From positions 62,001 to 126,000 of the forward strand of contig NZ_SOAV01000004.1 in the NCBI RefSeq assembly GCF_004364245.1: DNA of 64,000 bases, in the 5' to 3' direction. This DNA is from Streptomyces sp. BK208. GTDB lineage: Bacteria > Actinomycetota > Actinomycetes > Streptomycetales > Streptomycetaceae. Shown here one piece after another: positions 44,866 to 52,122 of this stretch; positions within the stretch are counted from its first letter, which is position 1; each line of letters opens with the position of its first letter. Made by a program: the position numbers and the translations under genes. The notes below the pieces were generated by a model. It ran no database searches and was not told the DNA's origin. It saw only the letters and a list, made by a program, of their open reading frames with translations.

Positions 44866-46446
44866 ATGCACGTAAGACCCGTCGTCGCGAGCGCCGCGCT
44901 GCTGGCCGGCACGCTCGCCGCTCTGTCCGGCACTTCCGCGCAGGCCGCGTCCGCCCGTCACGAGGCCGAGAACTCCCCGACGGTCTGCACCGGCACCATC
45001 GACTCGGACTGGTCCGGCTACTCCGGCAGCGGCTTCTGCAACGGCACCAACGCCAAGGGCGCCTACGCCCAGTTCACCGTCGGCTCACCGGCCGCGGGCA
45101 CGGCGACGCTGAGCGTGCGCTTCGCCAACGGCACCGACGGCGCCCGGCCCGCGGACATCATCGTGAACGGTTCGAGCGTCGCCTCGGCGTCGTTCGCTCC
45201 CACCGGCGCCTGGGACACGTGGGCGACGAAGACCGTCACGGTGCCGGTGCGGGCGGGGAACAACACCGTCCGGCTCACTCCCACCTCCGCCACCGGTCTG
45301 CCGAACCTCGACTACGTCGACGCCGAGGCGCCCGGCGGCGACACGACACCGCCGACGTCCGGCTCCGCGCTCTACGTGTCGCCGGCCGGCACCGACGGCG
45401 CCTCCGGGACGGAGTCCGACCCGACCACACTCACCTCGGCGATCGGCCGCGTCTCCCCCGGCGGCACGATCTACCTGCGCGGCGGCACCTACCGCTACGC
45501 CCAGACGGTCACCGTGCCGCAGGGCAACGACGGCACCTCGGGCGACCGCACCGAGCTGTCCGCCTACCCGGGCGAGACGCCGGTGCTCAACTTCGCCGCA
45601 CAGTCCGAGAGTTCCTCGAACCGAGGGCTCGCGGTCAACGGCTCGTACTGGCACGTCAAGGGTGTCGTGGTCGAGCACGCCGGGGACAACGGCATCTTCG
45701 TCGGCGGCAGCCACAACGTGTTCGAGCGCACGGTGACGCGCTTCAACCGCGACACCGGGCTGCAACTGTCGCGGACCGCCTCCGACACGCCCCGCGACCA
45801 GTGGCCGTCCGACAACCTCATCGTGAGCGCGGAGTCGCACGACAACGCCGACTCCGACGGCGAGGACGCCGACGGTTTCGCCGCCAAGCTCACGGTGGGT
45901 CCCGGCAACGTCTTCCGCGACGCCGTGTCCCACAACAACATCGACGACGGCTGGGACCTGTACACCAAGACCGACACCGGCGCGATCGGCGCGGTCACCA
46001 TCGAGGACTCCCTGGCCTACGAGAACGGCACCCTCTCCGACGGCACCCAGAACTCCAGCGGTGACCGCAACGGTTACAAGCTGGGCGGCGAGGACATCAA
46101 GGTCGACCACGTGGTGCGCCGCAGCATCGCCTACCACAACGGCAAGCACGGGTTCACCTACAACCGCAACCCGGGCACCATGACGATCTCGGACAACGTC
46201 GGCATCGACAACGCCGAGCGCAACTTCTCCTTCGACGCGGGCAGTTCGGTGTTCCGCAACAACACCTCGTGCCGCGACGACGACGGCACGAAGGACAAGA
46301 CCGTGGGCGACGCCGACGGTTCGAACCAGTTCTGGACCGGCTCGAACGGGTCCCGGTGTGCCGCGTACACGGGCGCGCTGGACTGGTCCTTCGCCGCGGA
46401 CGGCACCCTCGTGGTGACCTTCGGCGGCAACCGGGTCACCCCGTAA
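44866..46446 (+). CDS. Secreted family-9 pectate lyase with N-terminal CBM35-like module
   Basis: A 526-residue extracellular polysaccharide lyase. The signal peptide ends about residue 28. Residues 30-155 form a CBM35-like sugar-binding module (RHEAENSPTVCTGTIDSDWS, then GLPNLDYVDAEAP). A right-handed beta-helix of the PL9 family follows from about residue 170, with EDADGFAAKLTVGPGN (candidate catalytic Lys and calcium-binding Asp) and SHNNIDDGWDLYTK. ATG 44866 has GGAG seven bases upstream. Two operators bracket the promoter, pointing to sugar-responsive control. It would attack pectate or a related galacturonan. Confidence 0.9.
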   Translation: MHVRPVVASAALLAGTLAALSGTSAQAASARHEAENSPTVCTGTIDSDWSGYSGSGFCNGTNAKGAYAQFTVGSPAAGTATLSVRFANGTDGARPADIIVNGSSVASASFAPTGAWDTWATKTVTVPVRAGNNTVRLTPTSATGLPNLDYVDAEAPGGDTTPPTSGSALYVSPAGTDGASGTESDPTTLTSAIGRVSPGGTIYLRGGTYRYAQTVTVPQGNDGTSGDRTELSAYPGETPVLNFAAQSESSSNRGLAVNGSYWHVKGVVVEHAGDNGIFVGGSHNVFERTVTRFNRDTGLQLSRTASDTPRDQWPSDNLIVSAESHDNADSDGEDADGFAAKLTVGPGNVFRDAVSHNNIDDGWDLYTKTDTGAIGAVTIEDSLAYENGTLSDGTQNSSGDRNGYKLGGEDIKVDHVVRRSIAYHNGKHGFTYNRNPGTMTISDNVGIDNAERNFSFDAGSSVFRNNTSCRDDDGTKDKTVGDADGSNQFWTGSNGSRCAAYTGALDWSFAADGTLVVTFGGNRVTP

Positions 46447-46457
46447 CCGCCCCGCCC

Positions 46458-46505
46458 CCGCACGGCCGCGCGATCACGACACCACGTGGTCGCGCGGCCG
46501 TGCGG
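46458..46505 (+). terminator. Terminator after the pectate lyase gene
   Basis: A 16-bp perfect stem pairs 46458-46473 with 46490-46505 around a 16-base loop; a short T run follows. It begins 11 bases after the stop codon. Confidence 0.9.
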
Positions 46506-46599
46506 TTTCCGGGGCCTCCCCGGCCCACGGTCGCCGGTCGAACGGCGAAGGCGCCGAGCGCGTGCGCCGCCTCGGTCCCCGCCCGCAACTCGTCGCGCT

Positions 46600-46615
46600 A
46601 TTGGTCTAGACAAGG
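46600..46615. promoter_or_regulatory. DasR-like sequence upstream of the DoxX gene
   Basis: ATTGGTCTAGACAAGG matches the DasR consensus ACTGGTCTAGACCACT at 12 of 16 positions, including GGTCTAGAC. It is 143 bases before the DoxX start, in the 252-bp stretch after the pectate lyase terminator, which otherwise shows nothing. Confidence 0.3.
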
Positions 46616-46757
46616 ATCCCATGATGGTTGAAGGTTCGAATGGGTCGTGCGTCCTCTCCTCCCTCAGGACGCCGTCGGACCCTGCCCCGCACTGCGCACC
46701 ACCCCCACCGGCCGCCCGGAAACGTCGCGGTCGCTGCGCAAGAGAGGAGCACCATCG

Positions 46758-47213
46758 TTGGAAGCGCTGGACAAACGCAGGGAGCACGTGATCGCGCTCT
46801 TCCGCATCGTCGTCGGCCTGCTGTTCGCCTGTCACGGAGTGGCCACCCTGTTCGACGTCCTGGGCGGTCCGCACGGGCCCGCCCCGGGTTTCGCCGCGTG
46901 GCCCGGCTGGTGGGCCGCCGTGGTGCAACTCGTCGGCGGCACCCTGGTCCTGTGCGGCGTCGCGACCCGCGCGGCGGCCGTCCTGTGTTCGGGCTCCATG
47001 GCCTACGCCTACTTCGTCGAGCACCAGCCCGACGGCCTCTTCCCCATCGAGAACGGCGGGGAGTCGGCGGCCCTGTTCTGCTGGTCCTTCCTCCTGGTCG
47101 CCGCCGTCGGTCCGGGCCGCTGGAGTCTGGCGTCCCGCCTCCACTCCCGGCGGGACGACGGCGACCGACGGGTCACGAGGACGCTGCCGCCGGACAGGGC
47201 GACGCCCATGTGA
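46758..47213 (+). CDS. DoxX-family membrane protein
   Basis: A 151-residue protein with four hydrophobic helices (VIALFRIVVGLLFACHGVAT, then WPGWWAAVVQLVGGTLVLCG, then AAAVLCSGSMAYAYFVEHQ and FCWSFLLVAAVGPG), fitting DoxX. Members are linked to redox homeostasis, for example in mycobacterial complexes with superoxide dismutase and SseA. TTG 46758 has AGAGGAG about eight bases upstream and starts LEALDKRREH; the frame upstream has no better start. It is convergent with the AlkZ-like gene. Confidence 0.85.
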   Translation: MEALDKRREHVIALFRIVVGLLFACHGVATLFDVLGGPHGPAPGFAAWPGWWAAVVQLVGGTLVLCGVATRAAAVLCSGSMAYAYFVEHQPDGLFPIENGGESAALFCWSFLLVAAVGPGRWSLASRLHSRRDDGDRRVTRTLPPDRATPM

Positions 47214-47247
47214 GCCGGTGCGCACCCCACCGGAACCGAGTGGGTGA

Positions 47248-48387
47248 TCAGCCCCGCACGATCACCCGCTCGGCTTCGGGGAAGCCCTTGTCCCACCAGT
47301 GCCGGTAACGCCCGTAGACGGCCGGATCCCGGTCGGCGAGCAGGGCGGACAGCCTCTCGGCCTCCTCGGTCAGTCCCCGCCACGCCGCCTTGTCCAGCGT
47401 GTGGAAGGCGGTCAGTTCCAGTGCGCCGTCGACCGCGCGCCACACCCCGGCGACCCGCCCGTCGACGAGCAGGCAGGGCAGCACGTCCCCGTTGCGCCGG
47501 ACGACCCACGGCCGGTACCGAGGGGGCATGAGCCGGCCGGGGACCACGTGGGCCAGCAACGCGCTGTCCCACATCGGGAGCAGCCTCGGGGGCGCCGGGG
47601 TCCGCTCGTCCGGCACCACCGCCTCCGGCAGGTCGATCAGCGCGGCGCCGTCCGGGCCCGCCACCCGGACCACCCGGTCACCCAGTTCCCGCAGCGCCTG
47701 CGCGATCACCCGGCTCGTCAGCAGGGTGAACCGGGCGAAGTCCTGGGCGGAGGCGGGCCCGAACGCGCGCAGGTAGGCCACCAGCAGCCGCCGCACCCCC
47801 GCGCCCGCCTCCTCGGGCCCGGCCTCCGGGGCGGCCGGGGCCGCCACGTAGGCGTTGCGCGCCGTGAACGACCACGGGCCGCCGGTCGGCCCGTGGTGCA
47901 CCGGCGCGTAGGTCCGCAGCGCCCACCACACACGGTGCGCGTGCTCCCCGAACCGCGCGGTGACCTCCGCCTCCACCTCGGCGCCGGTGCGCGGCCGCGC
48001 CAGGAACGCCGCGAGTTCCGGGAGCAGCGCGTCGGCGTCGGCAGGGGTCAGCGCCGTCGAGGTGTAGCGGCGGTCGGACAGGCGCGACGACCGCAGGGTG
48101 CTCAGCATGGCCGCGCGGAAGGGCTCGTGGTCCTCGCCGCGCACGGCGTGCAGTGTGATCCGCATCAGCGTCGCCTTCACGACGCGGCGCTCCGCGAAGG
48201 CCGCGTCGAGATCCTCGGGCGCGAAGCCCTCCAGCCGGTTCCACAGCGCCAGGTAGGGCGACGCCGGCGACTGGGCCTGCAGTGCGCACAGCCGGCCGAC
48301 CGCCTCCGCCACGTCCAGTCTCCGGCGTTCGAGAAGGAGTTGGCGGTCCAGGGTGGACAGGGCGAGCTGCCGCGGGGTGAGGGTCAC
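47248..48387 (-). CDS. AlkZ-like winged-helix DNA glycosylase (HTH_42 family)
   Basis: A 379-residue protein of the HTH_42 family, which includes AlkZ, the Streptomyces glycosylase that repairs bulky and crosslinked DNA adducts. The N terminus (RRLDVAEAVGRLCALQAQS) and the AlkZ-type catalytic region are visible; a QxQ-type signature LCALQAQSP is present near residue 36 (AlkZ uses QΦQ for catalysis). The rest holds RRYTSTALTPADADALLPEL and RPWVVRRNGDVLPCLLVDGR. GTG 48387 starts VTLTPRQ. A natural-product resistance role is possible but no toxin cluster is adjacent. Confidence 0.85.
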   Translation of the reverse strand: MTLTPRQLALSTLDRQLLLERRRLDVAEAVGRLCALQAQSPASPYLALWNRLEGFAPEDLDAAFAERRVVKATLMRITLHAVRGEDHEPFRAAMLSTLRSSRLSDRRYTSTALTPADADALLPELAAFLARPRTGAEVEAEVTARFGEHAHRVWWALRTYAPVHHGPTGGPWSFTARNAYVAAPAAPEAGPEEAGAGVRRLLVAYLRAFGPASAQDFARFTLLTSRVIAQALRELGDRVVRVAGPDGAALIDLPEAVVPDERTPAPPRLLPMWDSALLAHVVPGRLMPPRYRPWVVRRNGDVLPCLLVDGRVAGVWRAVDGALELTAFHTLDKAAWRGLTEEAERLSALLADRDPAVYGRYRHWWDKGFPEAERVIVRG

Positions 48388-48475
48388 CCCCGGATTCTGC
48401 CCGGTCTCCGCGCCCCGGGCGACCGTCGACGGCTGGCGCATCGTCACTCGCGGGTGCCGACGCACGGCCGACCCG

Positions 48476-49597
48476 CTAGTCCTGTCCGGCGAACATCCTG
48501 ATGAGGCCGTGCGGCGCGTCGTCGCCGAACATCAGCGCGTGCAGGCGGGAGGCGTCGGCGGCCGCCGCCGCGCTGCGCGGGAACAGGTCCCGTTCGTACG
48601 CGGTGAGCGCGGCCTCCACGTCGCCGGGGTGGGCGGCGAGCGCCGTGCCGAGTTCCGCGCCGTCGTACATGGCGAGGTTGGCGCCCTCGCCGGAGGGCGG
48701 CATGAGGTGGGCGGCGTCGCCGAGCAGGGTCACTCCCGGCACGCGGTCCCACCGGTGTGCGGCGGGGAGGGTGTGGAGGGGCCGCACGACCGGCGCGGTG
48801 TCGGCGTCGGTGACCAGCGCGGTCAGTTCCGGTGCCCAGCCGGCGAACTCCTCCGCCACCCGTGCGACGGCCGCCGGGTCGCCGAGGCCGATGCCGTCGA
48901 ACCACGCGGACGGCTTGCGCAGCGCCACGTACGCGTGGAGGGCCCCGCCGCTCTCCCGGTGGGCCTGGATCGCCCGGCCCGGTACGAGCGCGAACATCGT
49001 GCCGCCGCCGACCGCTTTCGCGGTGGCCGGGTGCCTCGTGTCGGCGCCGAGCAGGTAGGTCTCGACGAAACTCATGCCGACGTACTCGGGCACGGCGCCG
49101 GACAGCAGCGGGCGGACCCGGGACCAGGCGCCGTCCGCGCCGACCAGCAGACTCGTGACCCGGGAGGTGCCGTCGGCGAAGGACACCTCGTACCGGCCCT
49201 CTCCGAGGGCGTGGACGGCACGGACCTTGTGCCCCCAGCGGACGGTGCCCGAGGGGAGTGACGCGAGCAGGGTCCGCCGCAGTTCGCCCCGCATCACCTC
49301 CGGCCGGCCGCCCGTGCCGTCGTCGTCCTCCTCGTACAGCACCGTCCCGTCCGGGGCGAGGGCCCGCGTGGCCTGCCGGCCGTCCAGGACGAGCCCGCGG
49401 AACTCATCGGTCAGGCCCGCGGCCCGCAGGGCGGACCGGCCCGTGCCGTCGTGGATGTCGAGCATCCCGCCCTGTGCGCGGGCCTCCGGCGAGGCCTCGG
49501 CCTCGTAGACGGTGACCGGTATGCCGTGGACGTGCAGGACGCGGGCGAGCGTGAGGCCGCCGAGTCCGGCGCCGACGATCGTGACGTGTGCGGTCAT
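48476..49597 (-). CDS. FAD-dependent monooxygenase (TetX/PHBH-like)
   Basis: A 373-residue flavin monooxygenase. The FAD motif VTIVGAGLGGLTLARVLHVH is at residues 5-24, VTVYEAEASPEARAQGGMLD follows, the DG motif SLLVGADGAWSRVRPLL is near 150, and VTLLGDAAHLMPPSGEGANL near 295. It resembles TetX-type hydroxylases of tetracyclines and other xenobiotics. ATG 49597 has GGAGATG upstream. Three operator copies and a divergent TetR gene show that it is the target of that regulator. Its substrate may be the inducer of the pair. Confidence 0.93.
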   Translation of the reverse strand: MTAHVTIVGAGLGGLTLARVLHVHGIPVTVYEAEASPEARAQGGMLDIHDGTGRSALRAAGLTDEFRGLVLDGRQATRALAPDGTVLYEEDDDGTGGRPEVMRGELRRTLLASLPSGTVRWGHKVRAVHALGEGRYEVSFADGTSRVTSLLVGADGAWSRVRPLLSGAVPEYVGMSFVETYLLGADTRHPATAKAVGGGTMFALVPGRAIQAHRESGGALHAYVALRKPSAWFDGIGLGDPAAVARVAEEFAGWAPELTALVTDADTAPVVRPLHTLPAAHRWDRVPGVTLLGDAAHLMPPSGEGANLAMYDGAELGTALAAHPGDVEAALTAYERDLFPRSAAAAADASRLHALMFGDDAPHGLIRMFAGQD

Positions 49598-49653
49598 GGC
49601 GCATCTCCTCCTGGTCGTGGACTGCCGCACCGGAAGCCGGCCGGCCATGTCGC

Positions 49654-49723
49654 TGGAACACCGTTCCAGGCCCTTCACTCTGGAACGCCGTTCCATCACC
49701 TGTCAAGCTGGAACGGCGTTCCA
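49654..49723. promoter_or_regulatory. Three TetR operators between the monooxygenase and TetR genes
   Basis: TGGAACACCGTTCCA (49654-49668), TGGAACGCCGTTCCA (49681-49695) and TGGAACGGCGTTCCA (49709-49723) share TGGAAC and CGTTCCA with 27- and 28-base periods. They cover the -35/-10 zones of both divergent promoters: copy 2 lies within the monooxygenase promoter spacer, copy 3 overlaps the TetR -35 box. Confidence 0.92.
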
Positions 49724-49736
49724 CGGCGTCTAGGAT
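49708..49736 (+). promoter_or_regulatory. Promoter of the TetR gene, probably leaderless
   Basis: TAGGAT at 49731-49736 is a good -10 box; the -35 position (about 49708-49713) lies in the third operator. The expected start coincides with the ATG at 49744, and there is no Shine-Dalgarno. Confidence 0.6.
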
Positions 49737-49743
49737 GGGCGGC

Positions 49744-50460
49744 ATGGCAACCAGGTCGCGCCGTCCGGACCGGCGGCAGGAACCCCTCTCGCGGGAGCGC
49801 ATCGTCAAGGCCGCCGTCGAACTCCTCGACACGGCGGGCGAGCGCGGCCTCACCTTCCGCGCGCTGGCCGAACGCCTCGCGACCGGTCCTGGGGCGATCT
49901 ACTGGCACATCACGGGGAAGGCCGAACTGCTCGGCGCCGCCACGGACGCGGTCGTCGGCGCCGCCGTGACGGTCGAACCGGCCGGGGCCGCCGACTCCCC
50001 CGAGGACGTCGTACGCGCCGTGGCGCTCGGCCTGTTCGACGCGACCGAAGCGCATCCGTGGCTCGCGGCACAGCTCGCGACGCAACTGTCCCGCACCCCC
50101 GGGGGGACCGTGGCGCCACGGATCTTCGAGAGTCTCGGCCGGCAGGTCCGGGCGATGGGCGTGCCCGAGGCCGACTGGTTCACGGCGTCCTCGACGCTGA
50201 TGCACTACATCCTGGGCGCCGCCGGCCAGAACGCCGCGAACGGCGCCGGCGCCGAAGCCGGCGCTCTGGGGCCCGACGTGGACAGGACCGAGTTCCTGGA
50301 CGCCGTGTCGACGGCCTGGGAAGGACTCGACCCGGACGACTACCCGTTCACCCGCGCCGTCGCGGCCCAGGTGCGCGGCCATGACGACCGGGAGCAGTTC
50401 CTCGCCGGGGTCACGCTCGTCCTGGCCGGCATCAGGGCACTCCACCGGCCCGTCGCGTAG
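49744..50460 (+). CDS. TetR-family repressor of the divergent monooxygenase
   Basis: A 238-residue TetR regulator. The N-terminal HTH is LSRERIVKAAVELLDTAGER then GLTFRALAERLATGPGAIYW with HITGKAELL, residues about 12-67. The rest is the helical ligand-binding domain ending VTLVLAGIRALH, of the TetR_C type found in tetracycline- and multidrug-responsive regulators. ATG 49744 coincides with the predicted transcript start. It very likely binds the three operators in the shared gap and represses both itself and the flavin monooxygenase. Confidence 0.92.
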   Translation: MATRSRRPDRRQEPLSRERIVKAAVELLDTAGERGLTFRALAERLATGPGAIYWHITGKAELLGAATDAVVGAAVTVEPAGAADSPEDVVRAVALGLFDATEAHPWLAAQLATQLSRTPGGTVAPRIFESLGRQVRAMGVPEADWFTASSTLMHYILGAAGQNAANGAGAEAGALGPDVDRTEFLDAVSTAWEGLDPDDYPFTRAVAAQVRGHDDREQFLAGVTLVLAGIRALHRPVA

Positions 50461-50548
50461 CGCGCCGGGCCCGCCGGGCCGGACCTCGCGCCGCCGGGGC
50501 GGCCTTCGGCGTGTGTGCCGTCTCACTCATCCCGGCACCGCCCAAGTT

Positions 50549-50662
50549 GCGTGGGTCACTGCGCAAATGCCCGTTTCGCGTCCATGCTCGAAGTACGAGG
50601 CGCCGCCCGAAGTGACGCGCGCCGTCGCCGACTTGGACGCAGAGCGCCGAAGTGACCCACGC
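50549..50662. repeat. Inverted and direct repeats upstream of gcs
   Basis: GCGTGGGTCACT (50549-50560) is the exact reverse complement of AGTGACCCACGC (50651-50662). CCGAAGTGAC also occurs at 50608 and 50648, 40 bases apart. These three AGTGAC elements could bind one regulator at separate sites. The rest of the 305-bp gap between the TetR and gcs genes shows no gene. Confidence 0.6.
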
Positions 50663-50765
50663 CACGGCTCGCGTGACGCTTCCCCCTTCTCCACCAAGCT
50701 CCCCTGCTCGGCGCCGCTCCACCTGCACGCCTGCACACCGCAGAATCCGTAGAAAGGTGCCGATC

Positions 50766-51950
50766 GTGGCCGCATACCTGTGCCCTCCCTCCGTGATACA
50801 CGGCGAGCATTCCGTGGACACCCGCCAGATCGTGGCGGAAGTACGCGACCGGCACCCGGACGCGGCGTGGGCGCCGCGGGTCGACGGCATCGCGGCCAGT
50901 ACCGGCATCGAGACGCGCGGGTGGATGCTGCCCCTGGAGGCCGCCGTCGCCCCGGGCAACGGCGGCGCCCTGGGAGCCGCCGCGCGCGGGCCCGCCCGGG
51001 AGGCGCTGATCCGCGACGGGTTCACCGAGCAGGACGCGGACCGCGTGCTCACCGCGCTCGACGCGGTTCCCGCGGCGCAGACCGTCCAGGAGCGCACCGC
51101 CCCGGCCTGGGAGGCCGTGCAGTCCTACGGCGAGCGTGCGGCGCGCGGAGCCCTGCAGATCGCCGGGCTGGACGTCGCGGACGTCGACTGCCTGATCACC
51201 AGCAACTCCACCACCCCGGCGCTGCCCGGTCTGGACGTCGCCCTGGCCAACCGGCTTCCGCTCCGCGGCGACACCATGCTGCTGCCGGCCACCCAGTGGG
51301 CGTGCGTGGCCGGGACCCGTTCGCTGGCGCTGGCGGCGGACCTGGTGGCGGCGGACCCCGACCGGGTGGTCCTGGTCGTGATCTCCGAGGCGCTCAGCAC
51401 GACCTACCAGCCCGGTGACGACACCCTCGAGTCCCTGATCGTCCGGCTGCTGTTCGCGGACACCGCGGTCGCCGCGGTGGTCACCGGCCGCCCGAGGCCC
51501 GAGTCGGTGCTGCGGCTGGACGCCTCCTGGCACCACACTCTGCCGGGCACGCAGGACCTGCACCGCCTGGACACCCGCGCGGACGGCACGCACTTCGTGA
51601 TGGACCGGCGCGGTCCGCGGGCGGTGCAGGACACGGTCACCGCGATGTGGGAGTGGCTCCGCGTCCGCTACGAGGACGACCCCGACTCCTGGCACCCCGA
51701 CGTGCTCCTCGCGCACCCCGGCGGGACCCGGGTGCTGGAGTACATGGAACAGACGATGCCCGCGGACTGGCCGTCGGGCCTCCTGGAGTACAGCCGCGAC
51801 AGCTACACGAGCGGCAACCGCGGCGGCGCCGCCGTGTTCGACATCCTGCGCCGGGCCTGCGACGCCGGGCAGAAGGCGGGCAGCCGGGCCGTGCTGTACG
51901 CGGCGGCACCGGGCCTGACGGCCACCGCCCTGGAAGGACAGTGGCTGTAG
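50766..51950 (+). CDS. gcs: Type III polyketide synthase, germicidin synthase-like
   Basis: A 394-residue chalcone/stilbene synthase-fold enzyme. In S. coelicolor Gcs makes germicidins, pyrones that block spore germination, from acyl starters and malonate units. Catalytic Cys180 is in LPATQWACVAGT, the His in VLLAHPGGTRVLEY and the Asn in YTSGNRGGAAVFD; ITSNSTTPALPGLDVALANR is the family-typical stretch. The sequence I recall for S. coelicolor Gcs matches closely, with a small insertion around residues 64-78. GTG 50766 has AAAGGTG upstream. It stands alone behind a region with AGTGAC repeats, so a dedicated regulator is likely. Confidence 0.92.
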   Translation: MAAYLCPPSVIHGEHSVDTRQIVAEVRDRHPDAAWAPRVDGIAASTGIETRGWMLPLEAAVAPGNGGALGAAARGPAREALIRDGFTEQDADRVLTALDAVPAAQTVQERTAPAWEAVQSYGERAARGALQIAGLDVADVDCLITSNSTTPALPGLDVALANRLPLRGDTMLLPATQWACVAGTRSLALAADLVAADPDRVVLVVISEALSTTYQPGDDTLESLIVRLLFADTAVAAVVTGRPRPESVLRLDASWHHTLPGTQDLHRLDTRADGTHFVMDRRGPRAVQDTVTAMWEWLRVRYEDDPDSWHPDVLLAHPGGTRVLEYMEQTMPADWPSGLLEYSRDSYTSGNRGGAAVFDILRRACDAGQKAGSRAVLYAAAPGLTATALEGQWL

Positions 51951-52122
51951 GGGCGCTCCTCGGTCACTTTCCGTGTTCACCGCCCGGTCCGCTGGTGTGG
52001 GCGAAGCGTCCGCGGGTGTTATTGAATGGGGTGTGCGGTCGGGATGCTCGGGGCTCCTCCGCACGGGTTCGGGTACGGCCCCGGCGCTGTGCCGGGGTTG
52101 GCGAGTGAGCTGAGGGAGCCGC

